NCBI GenBank assembly: GCA_020853575.1
Contig: JADYYP010000020.1
Coordinates: forward strand, 62,001 to 126,000
Source: Planctomycetota bacterium
Lineage (GTDB): Bacteria; Planctomycetota; UBA1135; GCA-002686595
Length of the DNA: 64,000 nt
Direction of reading: 5' to 3'
The notes below the pieces were generated by a model. That model was not told the origin of the DNA and did not search any database. It saw only the letters and a list, made by a program, of their open reading frames with translations. Positions 52,966 through 61,034 of this stretch are shown one piece after another. The translations under genes and the position numbers were made by a program. Numbering within the stretch: position 1 is the first letter of the stretch; every line of letters begins with the position of its first letter.

Positions 52966-54519
52966 TCAGAGGAACGACATCACGACGAAGGTGAGACCGA
53001 CGGCCAGGATCACGGCCGCGGCGACGAACAGACCGACGTACAGCTTGCTCGAGGATTTCTCGATCGGCGTGGGGCGCGGCTCGACGCGCGGCGCAGGCTG
53101 TCCCCCAGTGCGCGGACGGAAGCGCGTGCCTTCGAGCGGACCCGAGGTCGGACGCGGCTGGGCCGCGGCTGCTGTCGACTGGGCCGGCTTGGATGTCGGC
53201 GCCGCTGGCGCGCGCGCGATCGGCTGCGCGGCACCGACCGACGGCGAGGGTCGACTGGCCATTTGCAGCGGCGCGGCGTTCTGCGGCTGCTGAGGCGCGT
53301 AGCCCTGCGCCGGTTGCGCATAGCCCTGTTGCTGCGCGAAGGCTTGCTGCTGCGCATAGGCCTGTTGCTGCTGCGCGTAGCCTTGTTGCTGCGGCGGCGC
53401 TTCGAGCGGTGCGTGCCCCATCGCCATCGGTGCCTGCATTTGCATCGAGGTGGGCGCTTGCATCTGAGGCGCCATGTGCTGGTGCATCTGAGGCGCCATC
53501 TGCGGATGGGCCTGCTGCATCGGCGGCGGCATCATCTGCGGAGCGGGTTGCATGGGCTGCGCGTATCCGCCCTGCACCGGAGCTTGCGGAGCCGAATGGA
53601 AGCCCGTCTGGCCCACCGGCGCCGGTTGTGGCGCGTGGAAGCCGGTCTGGTGCATCGCCGGAGCCTGTTGTGGCGGGTAGCCCGCGCGCCCCACCTGCTG
53701 CGGTTGCGCTGCATAGCCCGCGTTCTGCGCCTGAGCGGCGGCGATCGGCGCCATCTGCGGCATCGCGATCGCGCCTTGCTGCGGGAGCGCCGCGGCGGGC
53801 TGCTGCTCCATCGCGCCCCGCGTGCCGTTGGGCAGGCCGCGCTGAGCTTGCGGTGCGGGCATCGGCGCGCGAGGCGCCTGCGCTTGCGGCGCGGGCGCCG
53901 GAGCACGCGGAGCAGGAACTCCGGCTCCGCCCTGGGCGCCGGAGTGGATCGACTCGAGCACGCGCGCGGCCAGCGCCTTCAACGTCGGGAACACACCCTG
54001 CCCGGTGTTCGCCACGGCCTCGAAATACGGAGCTCCGTAGGGATTGAGGTGCTGGTTGAGCTCCTCGATGCTCATCGCGTCCGGCAAGTCGCGCTTGTTG
54101 AACTGAATCACGTGCGGAGTCGTCGCCAGCGACTTGCCGTACTCGTTCAGGTTCTCCTCGAGATTGCGCAGCGACTCCAGGTTCTCTTGCAGCATCGCGG
54201 TCGAGGAGTCCGCGACGAACACGACGCCGTCGACTCCCTGCAACACGAGCTTGCGCGTCGAGTTGTAGTACACCTGACCGGGCACGGTGTAGATCTGGAA
54301 GCTCGTGCGCATGCCCGCGACCGTTCCCAGATCCAACGGCATGAAGTCGAAGAACAGCGTGCGATCACCATCGGTCGAAATGCTGGTGAGTTCGCCCTTG
54401 TTCTGATCGGGTGCGCGCTGATGCACGACCTCGAGGTTGGTCGTCTTGCCCGACATCCCCGGGCCGTAGTAGACGATCTTGGCGCTGACTTGCTTCTGAG
54501 CGAAGTTGATTTGGACCAT
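52966..54519 (-). CDS. mglA: MglA-family small GTPase with long Pro/Gln/Ala linker and C-terminal membrane anchor
   Basis: 517 aa. Residues 1-195 are a Ras-like MglA domain: G1 YYGPGMSGKTTN near 17-28, TLFFDFMPLDLGTVAGM near 54, YTVPGQVYYNSTRKLVLQGV near 77, VDGVVFVADSS, G4 QFNKRDLPDA near 140. Bacterial MglA is normally about 195 aa. Here about 290 residues of Pro/Gln/Ala/Met low-complexity follow (QAQAPRAPMPAP, QMAPQMHQHM, YAQQQQAYAQQQ), then one helix at 493-513 (LYVGLFVAAAVILAVGLTFV) ending the protein. That makes it a tail-anchored GTPase. It lies between two Roadblock genes with 6-nt and 15-nt gaps. Confidence 0.9.
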   Translation of the reverse strand: MVQINFAQKQVSAKIVYYGPGMSGKTTNLEVVHQRAPDQNKGELTSISTDGDRTLFFDFMPLDLGTVAGMRTSFQIYTVPGQVYYNSTRKLVLQGVDGVVFVADSSTAMLQENLESLRNLEENLNEYGKSLATTPHVIQFNKRDLPDAMSIEELNQHLNPYGAPYFEAVANTGQGVFPTLKALAARVLESIHSGAQGGAGVPAPRAPAPAPQAQAPRAPMPAPQAQRGLPNGTRGAMEQQPAAALPQQGAIAMPQMAPIAAAQAQNAGYAAQPQQVGRAGYPPQQAPAMHQTGFHAPQPAPVGQTGFHSAPQAPVQGGYAQPMQPAPQMMPPPMQQAHPQMAPQMHQHMAPQMQAPTSMQMQAPMAMGHAPLEAPPQQQGYAQQQQAYAQQQAFAQQQGYAQPAQGYAPQQPQNAAPLQMASRPSPSVGAAQPIARAPAAPTSKPAQSTAAAAQPRPTSGPLEGTRFRPRTGGQPAPRVEPRPTPIEKSSSKLYVGLFVAAAVILAVGLTFVVMSFL

Positions 54520-54525
54520 GGGGCG

Positions 54526-54999
54526 TTAGCCAGGCAGTTCAGGTGAAGACGACGGCGTGCCGTTATCGGCGTAGGCAGCACGCGGACCTTTGACGTTTCG
54601 CGCCGGAAGCAGAGGAGCGGGCGCGGCCGCGCTGGCACGCGATCCACGCGCGACGCGCTGTAGACGCGAGAGCGCGGCCTCGATCGGCACGCGGGTTTCG
54701 TCCGCACTGGTGCCGGGCTCGAGCACGACCAGCAAGATCGCCGTGGGCACGCGACGAACCACCAAGGTCCCGCGCGCGCACTTGAGCGCCATGCGCTGTG
54801 GCAGATCCCAGGACACCAGGCCGAGCGACGGACCGAGCGACGAGATCCAGCCCGCGACCAGGCCGGCGAGCGCGTCGCCGCCTTGCTCTTCGGCGTTCTC
54901 GAGCTCACCCCGCCAGGCGATGGGCACTCCGTCGGACGTGGACAACACGGCCAAGCGCACTCCAGGGACGCGCAGCAACGGTTCGAGCACTTCGTTCAC
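54526..54999 (-). CDS. Roadblock/LC7-domain protein upstream of MglA
   Basis: 157 aa from GTG 54999, which overlaps the preceding stop as GTGA. A longer frame exists upstream but lies wholly inside the TPR gene. Residues about 5-105 have Roadblock features: EVLEPLLRVPGVRLAVLSTS, DGVPIAWRGE, GGDALAGLVAGWISSLG and GTLVVRRVPTAILLVVLEPG. The last 45 residues are Ala/Pro-rich. It may pair with the second Roadblock protein at 52447 as a heterodimer acting on the GTPase. MglA starts 6 nt downstream. Confidence 0.82.
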   Translation of the reverse strand: MNEVLEPLLRVPGVRLAVLSTSDGVPIAWRGELENAEEQGGDALAGLVAGWISSLGPSLGLVSWDLPQRMALKCARGTLVVRRVPTAILLVVLEPGTSADETRVPIEAALSRLQRVARGSRASAAAPAPLLPARNVKGPRAAYADNGTPSSSPELPG

Positions 55000-56090
55000 G
55001 ATGCTTGTTCCTCTCCGGGACCATCGACGCTCGCGCCCACGAGTTCGAGCACCCTCGCGCGCAACGCCTGGGGAACGGTCGGTTGATGGCACCACACGGC
55101 GGCGGACCCGTGCTCGCTGGGCGCGATGAACACGCTGGCGAACTGGCCCTCGATCTCGACCTCGAGCGGCGCACCCAATCCGAGGCGTCGCGCGGTGGTG
55201 CGGCTCTTCTGCACGATCTCTCGCACCGCCCGAGCATTGCGTTCCGCCGTCGCACCCTTGGGGCCCTGCACCAGCGCCGTCGCCCCGCGTTCGTACAGCG
55301 CAGCCTCGACGGTCGGCGTCGCCGCGATCTCTTGCAGCATCGGCCGGATCGAGCGCGTCGACGTCGGGCCACTCGCCACCGCGTTCTGCTGTGCCGCGAA
55401 GTGACCGGTGCGCTCGACCTCGCGCAGGGTCGCCTCCAACGTCGGAGCGCGATCCGCCAGCCCGTTGTAGGTTCGGAAGCGCGCTTCCAGCGCGGAATCG
55501 CCGGGGAACAGCTCCAGCAGCTGACCGACCACGCGACGCGCGTCACGCCATGCTCCCAGCGCACACAGTAGATCCAGGTGCATGCGCAAAGGTCGCTCAT
55601 CTCGCGGCATCGAGCGCTCGACCCCTTCGAGCATCTCGATGCAGGCACGGCCGTCCTCGCGACGCTTGTCTTGAGTGAAGCGCTGGATGCGTGCGCGCGC
55701 GCGCATCAACTGCGCCGCCGGATCTTGGGTCGCATTGAACCACTCGGCCGCGATCTCGTCGGCGCGCTCGAGGCGCCCGATGTCGAAGTACAGCTGCGCC
55801 AAGTCGCGGTACACCGCTGGGCGCGGCGAGTCCTTGAGCTCCTTGGTCAACTTGCGCGTGCGCGCCTCTAGCTGCACTGCCCGCGCTCGATCGAACAAAC
55901 GCTGCAACTCGGCGTGCCCCGGGTGCAGGGTCAGTGCCTCGTCGCACACCTTGCGCACGTCGTCCATGTCCCCCAGCCGCGCGTGTTCGAGCGCCAGTGC
56001 GAGGTAGTTCTTGGCGCTCGGCTCGTCGGCCAAGCGCTTGCGCGCGTCCTTGATGCGCGGGCCGGCGGTCCAACGCTGGAAAAGGCTCAC
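54996..56090 (-). CDS. TPR protein of the MglA operon
   Basis: 364 aa from GTG 56090, chosen because it overlaps the previous stop as GTGA (ATG 56135 is an alternative with 49-nt overlap). Residues about 20-215 are TPR-like helices (AKNYLALALEHARLGDMDDV, PAVYRDLAQLYFDIGRLERA, LLCALGAWRDARRVVGQLLE). Residues about 255-360 could be a third degenerate Roadblock domain (PLEVEIEGQFASVFIAPSEH and ALRARVLELVGASVDG). No membrane segment. It probably acts as adaptor between the GTPase/Roadblock proteins and others. Confidence 0.72.
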   Translation of the reverse strand: MSLFQRWTAGPRIKDARKRLADEPSAKNYLALALEHARLGDMDDVRKVCDEALTLHPGHAELQRLFDRARAVQLEARTRKLTKELKDSPRPAVYRDLAQLYFDIGRLERADEIAAEWFNATQDPAAQLMRARARIQRFTQDKRREDGRACIEMLEGVERSMPRDERPLRMHLDLLCALGAWRDARRVVGQLLELFPGDSALEARFRTYNGLADRAPTLEATLREVERTGHFAAQQNAVASGPTSTRSIRPMLQEIAATPTVEAALYERGATALVQGPKGATAERNARAVREIVQKSRTTARRLGLGAPLEVEIEGQFASVFIAPSEHGSAAVWCHQPTVPQALRARVLELVGASVDGPGEEQAS

Positions 56091-57211
56091 TCTTTCGCTC
56101 CCGTCGAGGCCAACTGGCCCTTGCGCTTCTGCCACTCCAGGATCGCATCGATGTCGCGCTGCACTTGGGCGCGGTAGGCCCAGTCCGGCGGCGCGTGCTG
56201 TAGTGCGTTGCGGAAGTGATCGAGAGCGCGGCTGAACTCGTACTGCTCGGCGTACAGGCGGGCGCGGGCGCGTTCACCCTCGGCAAGAGTCTCGATGCGT
56301 GCGCGTTCCTCGGCCAGCTTGCGCTCGCGTGCGGCGCGCTCGGACTCGCAGCGTTCGATCTCGGTGCGCAGCCGCGAACGCTCGCGTCCGGCCTCCCACA
56401 TGCTCAGCCACAGCGGGTGCTCCTCGATCATCGTGTCGATCGCGGCCAAACGCGCCTGCATCGCGGGCACGTCGCCCGTCGCGGCCGGCGGAACCGAGGC
56501 ATAGGCCTGGTCGAGCGTCAGCTCGCGCCAGACCGCGGCGCTCGCCGCTCCCACCAGCACGATGACCGCAGCGGTGAGCTGCAGTCGCTTGCGCCAGGCA
56601 GCACGGATCTGCCCTTCCTCGAAGCGCAGGTCGCGAATCATGCGCGCGACGTCGCGCCGTGTGCTGTCCAGCGCGAGCACTTCGCGCAACCAGCGTTGAG
56701 CCTCCGAGCGATTGCCCTCGCGCATCGCCTCTTCCGCGCGGCTCAAGTGGCGCTCGACCAGGCGGTCGAGGTTTCCGCTGCGCTTCATCACTCCCGACAG
56801 CTCGTGGTCGAGCGTGCGGTCGGCGGGGTGGCGTGCGACGAGCAATTCGAGCAGCGTCTGGGCGCGATCGGCCTCGCCGCGCTTCTCGAGCAGCACCGCC
56901 AACCGGCGCCCCTCTTGCGGCATCGAGATGCGATGGCGTTCGAGCAGGTCGGGATGCGCCAGGCCCAGCACCAACAGCGCTTCCAGCGCGTAGGCGTCGT
57001 CGCAATTCTGGCCGAGGTGCGCGAACAGCGCCGCGCAGTACTGGTCAGCGGTCTCGGCATCGACGTCGGCTGCCGTGCGCTCGACGAGCAATCGAATCTC
57101 CATGCGCGGAGTGACGTGAGTGCCAGTCAGTTGCTGGATCACGCTCTCGACGATGACAGGCTGGCTTTCTGAGACTTGAACCACTTGGATCTCGCTTTCG
57201 TCGCGCTCCAA
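56087..57211 (-). CDS. TPR/coiled-coil membrane protein, first gene of the MglA operon
   Basis: 374 aa from TTG 57211. The start is uncertain: GTG and ATG codons further in (ATG 57103) also fit, and no ribosome-binding site stands out. The N-terminal cytoplasmic half (about 1-205) has TPR-like helices (RLAVLLEKRGEADRAQTLLE, AMREGNRSEAQRWLREVLAL). One membrane helix follows near 215-232 (LTAAVIVLVGAASAAVW). The rest is a charged coiled coil (about 275-320, ERSRLRTEIERCESERAARE) and a final TPR. It overlaps the next gene by GTGA. A membrane scaffold for the operon's GTPase is a reasonable guess. Confidence 0.7.
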   Translation of the reverse strand: MERDESEIQVVQVSESQPVIVESVIQQLTGTHVTPRMEIRLLVERTAADVDAETADQYCAALFAHLGQNCDDAYALEALLVLGLAHPDLLERHRISMPQEGRRLAVLLEKRGEADRAQTLLELLVARHPADRTLDHELSGVMKRSGNLDRLVERHLSRAEEAMREGNRSEAQRWLREVLALDSTRRDVARMIRDLRFEEGQIRAAWRKRLQLTAAVIVLVGAASAAVWRELTLDQAYASVPPAATGDVPAMQARLAAIDTMIEEHPLWLSMWEAGRERSRLRTEIERCESERAARERKLAEERARIETLAEGERARARLYAEQYEFSRALDHFRNALQHAPPDWAYRAQVQRDIDAILEWQKRKGQLASTGAKE

Positions 57212-57291
57212 ATCCGTGCACGGCGCGTCGCGGACACGCCGGGCGGCCGGCCACCTTTCGAGAGTGCGGCTCGCCGACCTGAAGCAGAACG

Positions 57292-57325
57292 GCGAGGGCC
57301 GGGCGCGAATCCGCCCGGCCCTCGC
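57292..57325. terminator. Terminator hairpin after the Ig-like lipoprotein gene
   Basis: Perfect 14-bp inverted repeat GCGAGGGCCGGGCG ... CGCCCGGCCCTCGC with a 6-nt loop, 27 bp beyond the stop of the gene at 57352 (minus). It also sits 80 bp upstream of the MglA operon start, insulating it. On the minus strand GTTCTGCTTC follows. Confidence 0.7.
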
Positions 57326-57351
57326 CCGCGTGAAAAGTTCTTCCGGTGCGC

Positions 57352-60300
57352 TCAGTCGAGCGGTTGGATCGAGATCGCACCCGAGACGTTGCCCGCGAGA
57401 TCGGGCACGGCCAGCATGTCGAGCGTGTCACCGACGACGTAGGCCGACGACAACGTGATGCGCCAGAAGCCCTCGGCACGATGCTCGACCTGCATCACGG
57501 TCTGGCCGCCCGAAAGCGTCCACTGCGACGTGGTCAAGGCGAAGGCCTCGGACACTTCCTCGTCGAACAGTACGTCCAGGATCGTGCCGCCAGCGTCCTC
57601 GTGCAGGTTCACGAAGGCCGCCAGGAAATCCGGCGCCGTGGAGTCGCCGCCAATCGTGCCGTTGAGCGACGCGGCGGGCGACATGGCGTTGCCCGCCAGG
57701 TCGTAGACATCGGAGACGTCCACCGTGATGCCCTGGGTGACGTCGAGCTCGCCGGCCGCGCCGAGGTACAGCGTGACGGTCGAGGTCGCGCTGTTCCAGG
57801 CCAGCACGCAGCTCGACAAGTCGAACACCGTCGAGCCGTTGGTCAGCGAGTAGTTGCTGTTCGAGAGTCCGCTGGCCAAGTCGATCTGCTTCGAGAAGGT
57901 CACTTCGACGTAGTCTCCGCCCGAGCCGGACACCGCGTAGCCCGCTACCGCGCTCACCAGAGGTCCGGCGACATCGGCCGCGGAAACAGTGCGCGAGACC
58001 GAGCCCAGGTTGCCGGCGAGGTCGTGGAAGTCGACCTGGACGGTATCGCCCAGCGCGACGCCGCCCGAGAACGTGGCGCGAACCGTGCGGAAGCCCAGCA
58101 GCTCGGCCGAGTCGGGATTGGTCGTGCCGTTGAGCAGGATGTTCGCCGTGTCGCTGGCGTCGTCCTCGCTGATCGCCTCGCTCATCTCGATCAGGATGGT
58201 GTCGGTCGAGCTCGACGCGTCGAGCTTGGCTGCTCCAGCCGGTAGCGCGGGAGCGCTGCTGTCGCCACTGGCCGCGATCGAGTCCGTCGAAGCCGAGCTC
58301 ATGTCGACGCCCTGCGCGCTCTGAATCCCGCTGATCGAGAGGTCGTAGGTCGTGCCGGTCGACAGATTCGGGCCCGACACGGCGTCGAGCACGACCGTCA
58401 CCGTCAGGTTTCCGTCGTAGCTGAACGTGGCGCCGCTCAGGTCGACCGGATTGCCCGAGTCCTCGAGCGCGTAGTGGTCGGGGTCGAGCAGCTGCCAGGG
58501 ACTCGGTCTGCGATCGAACACGAACTCGAGCGTGTCGTTGCGCTCGCCGCTGACGGTGGTCACGGTCGAGTTGCCGGTGTCGAGCGCCACCTCTGCGGCG
58601 TCCTCGACCTCGGTGGCCACGCTCTCCACGGAGAAGCACGGATTGCCGCAGGCATCGCGCACGCCCGAGACATTGAGCACGTCCGAGGCGGCGGCGATCG
58701 CGAAGCCGAACGTCAGCTCGACGCCCATGGAATCCGCGTCGACGGTGGCGGCGGAAGCTACTCCGCGCAGCGTGCCACCCGCGGTCTCGATCTCGTAGAC
58801 GCTCGTGCCGGAGACGTCGTCGAGGTCTTGGCAAGGCTCGCTGAAGCGCACGTGGAGGATGTTCTGCTGCAGCGAGTCGACCCAGGCCGAGACGACCGTC
58901 GGAAGCGTGACCTCGGCGTCGATGTCGCCGTCGAGCACGTTGACCGAGATCGCATTGCCGCCGATGTCGCGCATGGTCGTCCAACCGACCTGGAAGTCGT
59001 CGTCGGTCTGCAGCGCGATCGCGGTGGCCGAGTCGAAGGTCAGCGTCGCGGTGCGCGTCGCTCCCACGTAGTCGATGCTGGCGCTGGAGACGTCCAGCGC
59101 GCTGCCGATCGGCGACTCGACCGACCAGTTGGCCGGATCCTCGACGTCGCTCTCGACCATGTCGTCGGTGAACACCACCACCAGGGTGTCGTTGTCACTG
59201 CCCTCGACGGCGGTGGCCGTGGCGCTCAGGCCCTCCGGCTCGCGCAGGTCGTTGCTCGTCAGCGCGTGGGCGAGCACGGCGGTCATGGTGTTCCCGGCCA
59301 GGTCCTCGACGCCGTCGCAGTCGAGCGTGTCGTCGCCAGGAACCGCCACTTGATCGAGCTCGATGCGCACGCGCACGCCATTGGCGAGCAGCGTCGCGTC
59401 GACGACGTTGGCGTTGCTCGAGGCCCAGTTGGCCACGTTCTCCGCCGAACTCTCGTCGAGGACCTCGCTGAACACCACGTCGATCGTCTTGCCCGTCGGG
59501 TCGACGTTGCGGTTCTGGATCATGCTCGAGATCGTGGGCGCGCCAGAATCGCCGGTGATCGTGCCACTGAACGAAGCGACGAAGTCCTCGCCGTCGACAT
59601 CGAGCGGCGGAGTGGCCAGGGCCGCCTGCAAGTCGAACGAATCGCCGGTGTCGACGTCGTCGGAGAGCGTCACGACCAGCGTCTTGTCGAGCAGGTCGTA
59701 GGTAAACGTCGAACCCGAGAGATCGTAGGGGTTGCCATCGACCTCGAGCTCCCAGAAGCCCGCGTCGGCGACGTTGTCGGGATCGAGGGCTTGATCGAAC
59801 AGCACGGTGATCGTGTCGTTGGACGCGCCGGAAACCGTGAGCAGCTCGGGGTCCTGCGCGAAGTCGTTGGCCAGCGTCGACCCGGCGTCGATCGCGACCG
59901 TTTGATCGGCGAAGGAGTTGCCGTGGGCATCGACCAGGTTCTCGAGCGTGATCTGGTCGACCCCGGGGACCATCGGATTGTTGAACACCACGCGCAGCAC
60001 GTCCTCGGAGGGCTGCTCGACGCTGATGGCGAGATCACTGCCCGCGCCCACGAAATTGCCGGCGAGCGCCGCGAACACCGGGTCCATGGCCTCGTCGAAC
60101 GTCAGGTCGACCACGCGGCCGTATTCGTCCTCGCTCAGGTTCTGCTCGACCGAGACCAGGCTCGGCGCGGTCGTGTCGCCGGTGGCCGATCCGGCCACCG
60201 CGGTCGAGGCCAGGGCCACGTCCGCGACGCTGTGCAGGTTGACGGCCGAGATGTCGAAGTCCGCGTGCAGGTTGCAGTCCGGTCCGGTGGTGATCTCGAG

Positions 60301-60849
60301 TTCCTGGTTGGCCACGTCCATCACGAACGTCGAACCGGTCAGGTCCATGATCTCGCCGCCGACTTCGATGACCCACTTCGAGGCCGACTCGGCCTCGCTC
60401 TCGATCACGCGCGCCCCGCTGAACGAAAGCGTGATCACGTCGCCACCCAGACCCGCCATCTGGGTCGCGTCGGAGACCACGAACGTCGGCGCCGCGGCAT
60501 CGGTGGTCGTCACCGAGGCGAACGCCGAGCTGACGCCGTCCTTCGAGACGATGCGCACCTCGTTCTGAGGCGTGACGCGCGCGCTCCACACGACGGTGAT
60601 CGTGTCGTCGACCAGAGTCGCCGTGAGCGGCGTCTGACTGCCGTCGGAGTCGATGTTGGCTTCGTCGATCGAGCTGATCGCGCGGCTGAGCGTGATGACC
60701 GTCGTCGTGCCGTCCGGGTCGACGTCGAGGTCTTGCACGACCGACTCGACGGTGACCGCGGCATCGGATCCGTCGCTCCCGCCGCTGCAGGCGGCGAACA
60801 AGACGCACAATCCGGAAACGGCCCAGGGGACGAACTTGGTGGTGTTCAT
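57352..60849 (-). CDS. Large surface lipoprotein of repeated Ig-like/SwmB-type domains
   Basis: 1165 aa from ATG 60849. Lipobox VLFAACSGG with Cys near 21, then repeating beta-rich units of about 100 residues. Each unit has a motif such as VVDLTFDEAMDP, TITVLFDQALDP, TIDVVFSEVLDESSA, TLVVVFTDDMVES, ILHVRFSEPCQD, TILIEMSEAISEDDA and GTILDVLFDEEVSEA, in about a dozen copies, and VEDLAGNTMTA-type turns (VRDACGNPC, FHDLAGNLGS). This is the SwmB/Big_5 Ig-like pattern of bacterial surface proteins. Acidic composition suits Ca binding. Adhesion or envelope role is inferred only from the family. Confidence 0.82.
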   Translation of the reverse strand: MNTTKFVPWAVSGLCVLFAACSGGSDGSDAAVTVESVVQDLDVDPDGTTTVITLSRAISSIDEANIDSDGSQTPLTATLVDDTITVVWSARVTPQNEVRIVSKDGVSSAFASVTTTDAAAPTFVVSDATQMAGLGGDVITLSFSGARVIESEAESASKWVIEVGGEIMDLTGSTFVMDVANQELEITTGPDCNLHADFDISAVNLHSVADVALASTAVAGSATGDTTAPSLVSVEQNLSEDEYGRVVDLTFDEAMDPVFAALAGNFVGAGSDLAISVEQPSEDVLRVVFNNPMVPGVDQITLENLVDAHGNSFADQTVAIDAGSTLANDFAQDPELLTVSGASNDTITVLFDQALDPDNVADAGFWELEVDGNPYDLSGSTFTYDLLDKTLVVTLSDDVDTGDSFDLQAALATPPLDVDGEDFVASFSGTITGDSGAPTISSMIQNRNVDPTGKTIDVVFSEVLDESSAENVANWASSNANVVDATLLANGVRVRIELDQVAVPGDDTLDCDGVEDLAGNTMTAVLAHALTSNDLREPEGLSATATAVEGSDNDTLVVVFTDDMVESDVEDPANWSVESPIGSALDVSSASIDYVGATRTATLTFDSATAIALQTDDDFQVGWTTMRDIGGNAISVNVLDGDIDAEVTLPTVVSAWVDSLQQNILHVRFSEPCQDLDDVSGTSVYEIETAGGTLRGVASAATVDADSMGVELTFGFAIAAASDVLNVSGVRDACGNPCFSVESVATEVEDAAEVALDTGNSTVTTVSGERNDTLEFVFDRRPSPWQLLDPDHYALEDSGNPVDLSGATFSYDGNLTVTVVLDAVSGPNLSTGTTYDLSISGIQSAQGVDMSSASTDSIAASGDSSAPALPAGAAKLDASSSTDTILIEMSEAISEDDASDTANILLNGTTNPDSAELLGFRTVRATFSGGVALGDTVQVDFHDLAGNLGSVSRTVSAADVAGPLVSAVAGYAVSGSGGDYVEVTFSKQIDLASGLSNSNYSLTNGSTVFDLSSCVLAWNSATSTVTLYLGAAGELDVTQGITVDVSDVYDLAGNAMSPAASLNGTIGGDSTAPDFLAAFVNLHEDAGGTILDVLFDEEVSEAFALTTSQWTLSGGQTVMQVEHRAEGFWRITLSSAYVVGDTLDMLAVPDLAGNVSGAISIQPLD

Positions 60850-61034
60850 GCGGGAGCAGGTCCTTCTCGCCCTGCCGCACCACACACCGGAACGCTCGGG
60901 AAGCGGGTCGCACCGTCCAAGGGGAAAGGTCGAGCGGCCCGGCGAATGGAGTCAGGGACGCGCGCCCTATCGAGCAGCGCTTTCCGCCGGCTTGAGCCTG
61001 GCCAGGAAATCCCCGCTGCCGCCCCTCGAACGAA

